A DNA stretch of 23,365 nucleotides from a bacterium (lineage in GTDB: Bacteria; Patescibacteriota; WWE3; 2-01-FULL-39-13; JAQBTZ01). Location of the stretch: the NCBI GenBank assembly GCA_027624675.1, contig JAQBTZ010000001.1, positions 1 through 23,365 on the forward strand, written 5' to 3'. A program made the position numbers and the translations under genes. Of the stretch, positions 22,662-23,365 are shown piece by piece. The notes under the pieces were generated by a model. The model was given only the letters and a program-made list of their open reading frames with translations. It was not told where the DNA came from and made no database searches. Positions within the stretch are counted from its first letter, which is position 1; each line of letters opens with the position of its first letter.

Positions 22662-23122
22662 TTACTGTTTAAATATCATTGTTCCCAAACCAGATTTTAA
22701 TTGGAGTGCAAGGTTACCCTCGTCATTAATTGAGTATCTTTCTACTTGTTCTAATGAATTCATAAACAAGTATTCTTGGGATTCTTGGCAACCTTTCTTT
22801 GTTGAAGCAAAGCCATTTTCAAATGATAATTTATTATCACTACTTATTATGTATCTGCCATTGAAGTTATTGCAATCTGTTGTACCTATAATGGTTCCAT
22901 TTATGTTTAAAGTTATTGTAAAAACATCTTCATCCTTTGGAGCAGTAATATTTCCATTAGAAGTTTTTATGTTTACCCCTCTCCATTTTTTTGAATAATT
23001 ATTTGATTGGTTGCTGTTTCATTTGGATTAGAAGTAGGATTTGTTATTGTATAATTTTTGTAAACAATGTAGCTTAGAAAAACTAAACTTAACATCAATA
23101 AAATTAATAGTATTCTTTTCAT
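22662..23122 (-). pseudogene. META-domain (HslJ-like) membrane-anchored protein, split by a -1 frameshift
   Basis: Two overlapping frames on the minus strand make up one protein. The first, from ATG 23122 to TAA 22973-22975, gives 49 aa with a signal anchor (about 3-20) and an Asn/Thr-rich linker. The second, ending at TAA 22662-22664, is open for 107 codons after the Trp at 22983-22985 and reads as a META domain: TDCNNFNGRYIISSDNKLSF, then FASTKKGC, and LQLKSGLGTMIFK at the end. It has no in-frame ATG or GTG before that core. The frames meet at an A7 run (22986-22992) where the message reads A AAA AAT, and a -1 slip there joins them exactly. META domains occur in HslJ and secreted lipoproteins. 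A true frameshift mutation, an assembly homopolymer error or programmed slippage are all possible. Confidence 0.75.
22986..22992 (-). other. A7 slippery run joining the two halves of the META gene
   Basis: Seven A on the minus strand, in zero frame as A_AAA_AAT. A one-base backward slip reads AAA AAA and then TGG, which continues in the META frame. The heptamer fits the X_XXY_YYZ pattern of -1 sites, but no downstream stimulatory hairpin or upstream Shine-Dalgarno was found. Confidence 0.4.
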
Positions 23123-23167
23123 GTTAATTATAAGTTTATCATACAAAATATGTTTAATATAATTTTT

Positions 23168-23365
23168 TTAAATCTCCTTTTCCAACTCTTCAAATAACCT
23201 TTTAGCCTTGGAGTTTAGTTTTGTTGGGATTTGTACTTTTACTTTTACGTAGTGGTCACCTTCTCCCCATCCACCTAGTTTTTTTACCCCTTTTCCTTTT
23301 ATCTTAAAATCACTATTGTCTTGTGTTCCTTCGGGGATTTTTAACTTCACCTTACCTTGTACAGT
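23168..23365 (-). CDS. dnaJ: DnaJ C-terminal part (partial)
   Basis: The last 65 codons of a gene that enters from the right edge, so the J domain and zinc region are outside the window. The visible part is the second half of the C-terminal substrate-binding domain: TVQGKVKLKIPEGTQ, then KIKGKGVKKLGGWGEGDHYVKVKVQIPTKL and LFEELEKE. These match DnaJ CTD-II, including the GDhyVkVkVqiP strand. DnaJ is the co-chaperone that delivers unfolded protein to DnaK. The CbpA-type paralogue shares this region, so DnaJ versus CbpA cannot be settled here. It is 45 bases upstream of the META gene, with which it may be co-transcribed up to the terminator. Confidence 0.88.
   Translation of the reverse strand, partial: TVQGKVKLKIPEGTQDNSDFKIKGKGVKKLGGWGEGDHYVKVKVQIPTKLNSKAKRLFEELEKEI

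Noticed and set aside
1..23365. Recoding of TGA as an amino acid, as in Gracilibacteria/SR1
   Set aside because: murT and the DHH-like gene end at TGA at the expected place, and none of the recognised proteins has an internal TGA. The internal stop in the CAP-like gene is TAA.

Overview
The window looks like a piece of a low-G+C bacterial chromosome, roughly one third G+C by eye, most likely from a Candidate Phyla Radiation (Patescibacteria) member. The reasons are compact housekeeping proteins (ValRS 749 aa, IF-2 503 aa, S15 82 aa), many short-linker membrane-anchored proteins of unknown function, MurT-GatD, ribosome binding sites that are mostly absent, and promoters whose -10 box sits directly before the start codon. 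The phylum call is inference; I cannot name a class from this window. The standard code applies: TGA ends murT and the DHH-like gene.

Layout. 1-6052 (+): end of murT, gatD (cell-wall glutamate amidation), a lipoprotein solute-binding protein with a PKD-like domain and C-terminal membrane segment, tsaD (tRNA t6A) and valS. 6059-6763 (-): rplY, convergent with valS, with a strong promoter divergent from the next gene. 6838-11131 (+): a membrane-anchored PsbP-like protein, a PEGA/SH3 protein, a four-helix membrane protein coupled to a small secreted protein, and a UbiA-family prenyltransferase of the polyprenyl-phosphate phosphoribosyltransferase type. 11133-18577 (-): a tight seven-gene operon read as degenerate DHH protein, rpsO, pnp, zinc-ribbon membrane protein, protease-less Lon-like AAA+ ATPase, family-4 uracil-DNA glycosylase, RNase J. 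18578-19995: a gene-poor insert with three short palindromic repeats around an orphan HicB-like gene, plus a CAP-like gene broken by an in-frame TAA. 19996-22509 (-): infB and nusA. 22552-23365 (-): an intrinsic terminator, a META-domain (HslJ-like) gene split by a frameshift at an A7 run, and the end of dnaJ.

How it fits together. The minus-strand half looks like the classic nusA-infB-rbfA-DHH/nrnA-truB-rpsO-pnp cluster, split by the repeat/HicB/CAP insert and lacking rbfA and truB here. Downstream of pnp it continues into RNase J through two unusual proteins, a membrane zinc ribbon and a Lon ATPase core without protease domain or pore-loop aromatic. Several enzymes in this stretch have lost or changed signature residues: the DHH protein (DHH becomes DNT), RNase J (motif C His becomes Gly) and UDG (one Fe-S Cys becomes His). 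The most unusual candidate for an undescribed system is this RNA-turnover operon with its Lon-derived ATPase and membrane zinc ribbon. A long hairpin in the rpsO-pnp gap may play the role that the RNase III-processed pnp leader plays in E. coli. No tRNA, rRNA or CRISPR array was seen.
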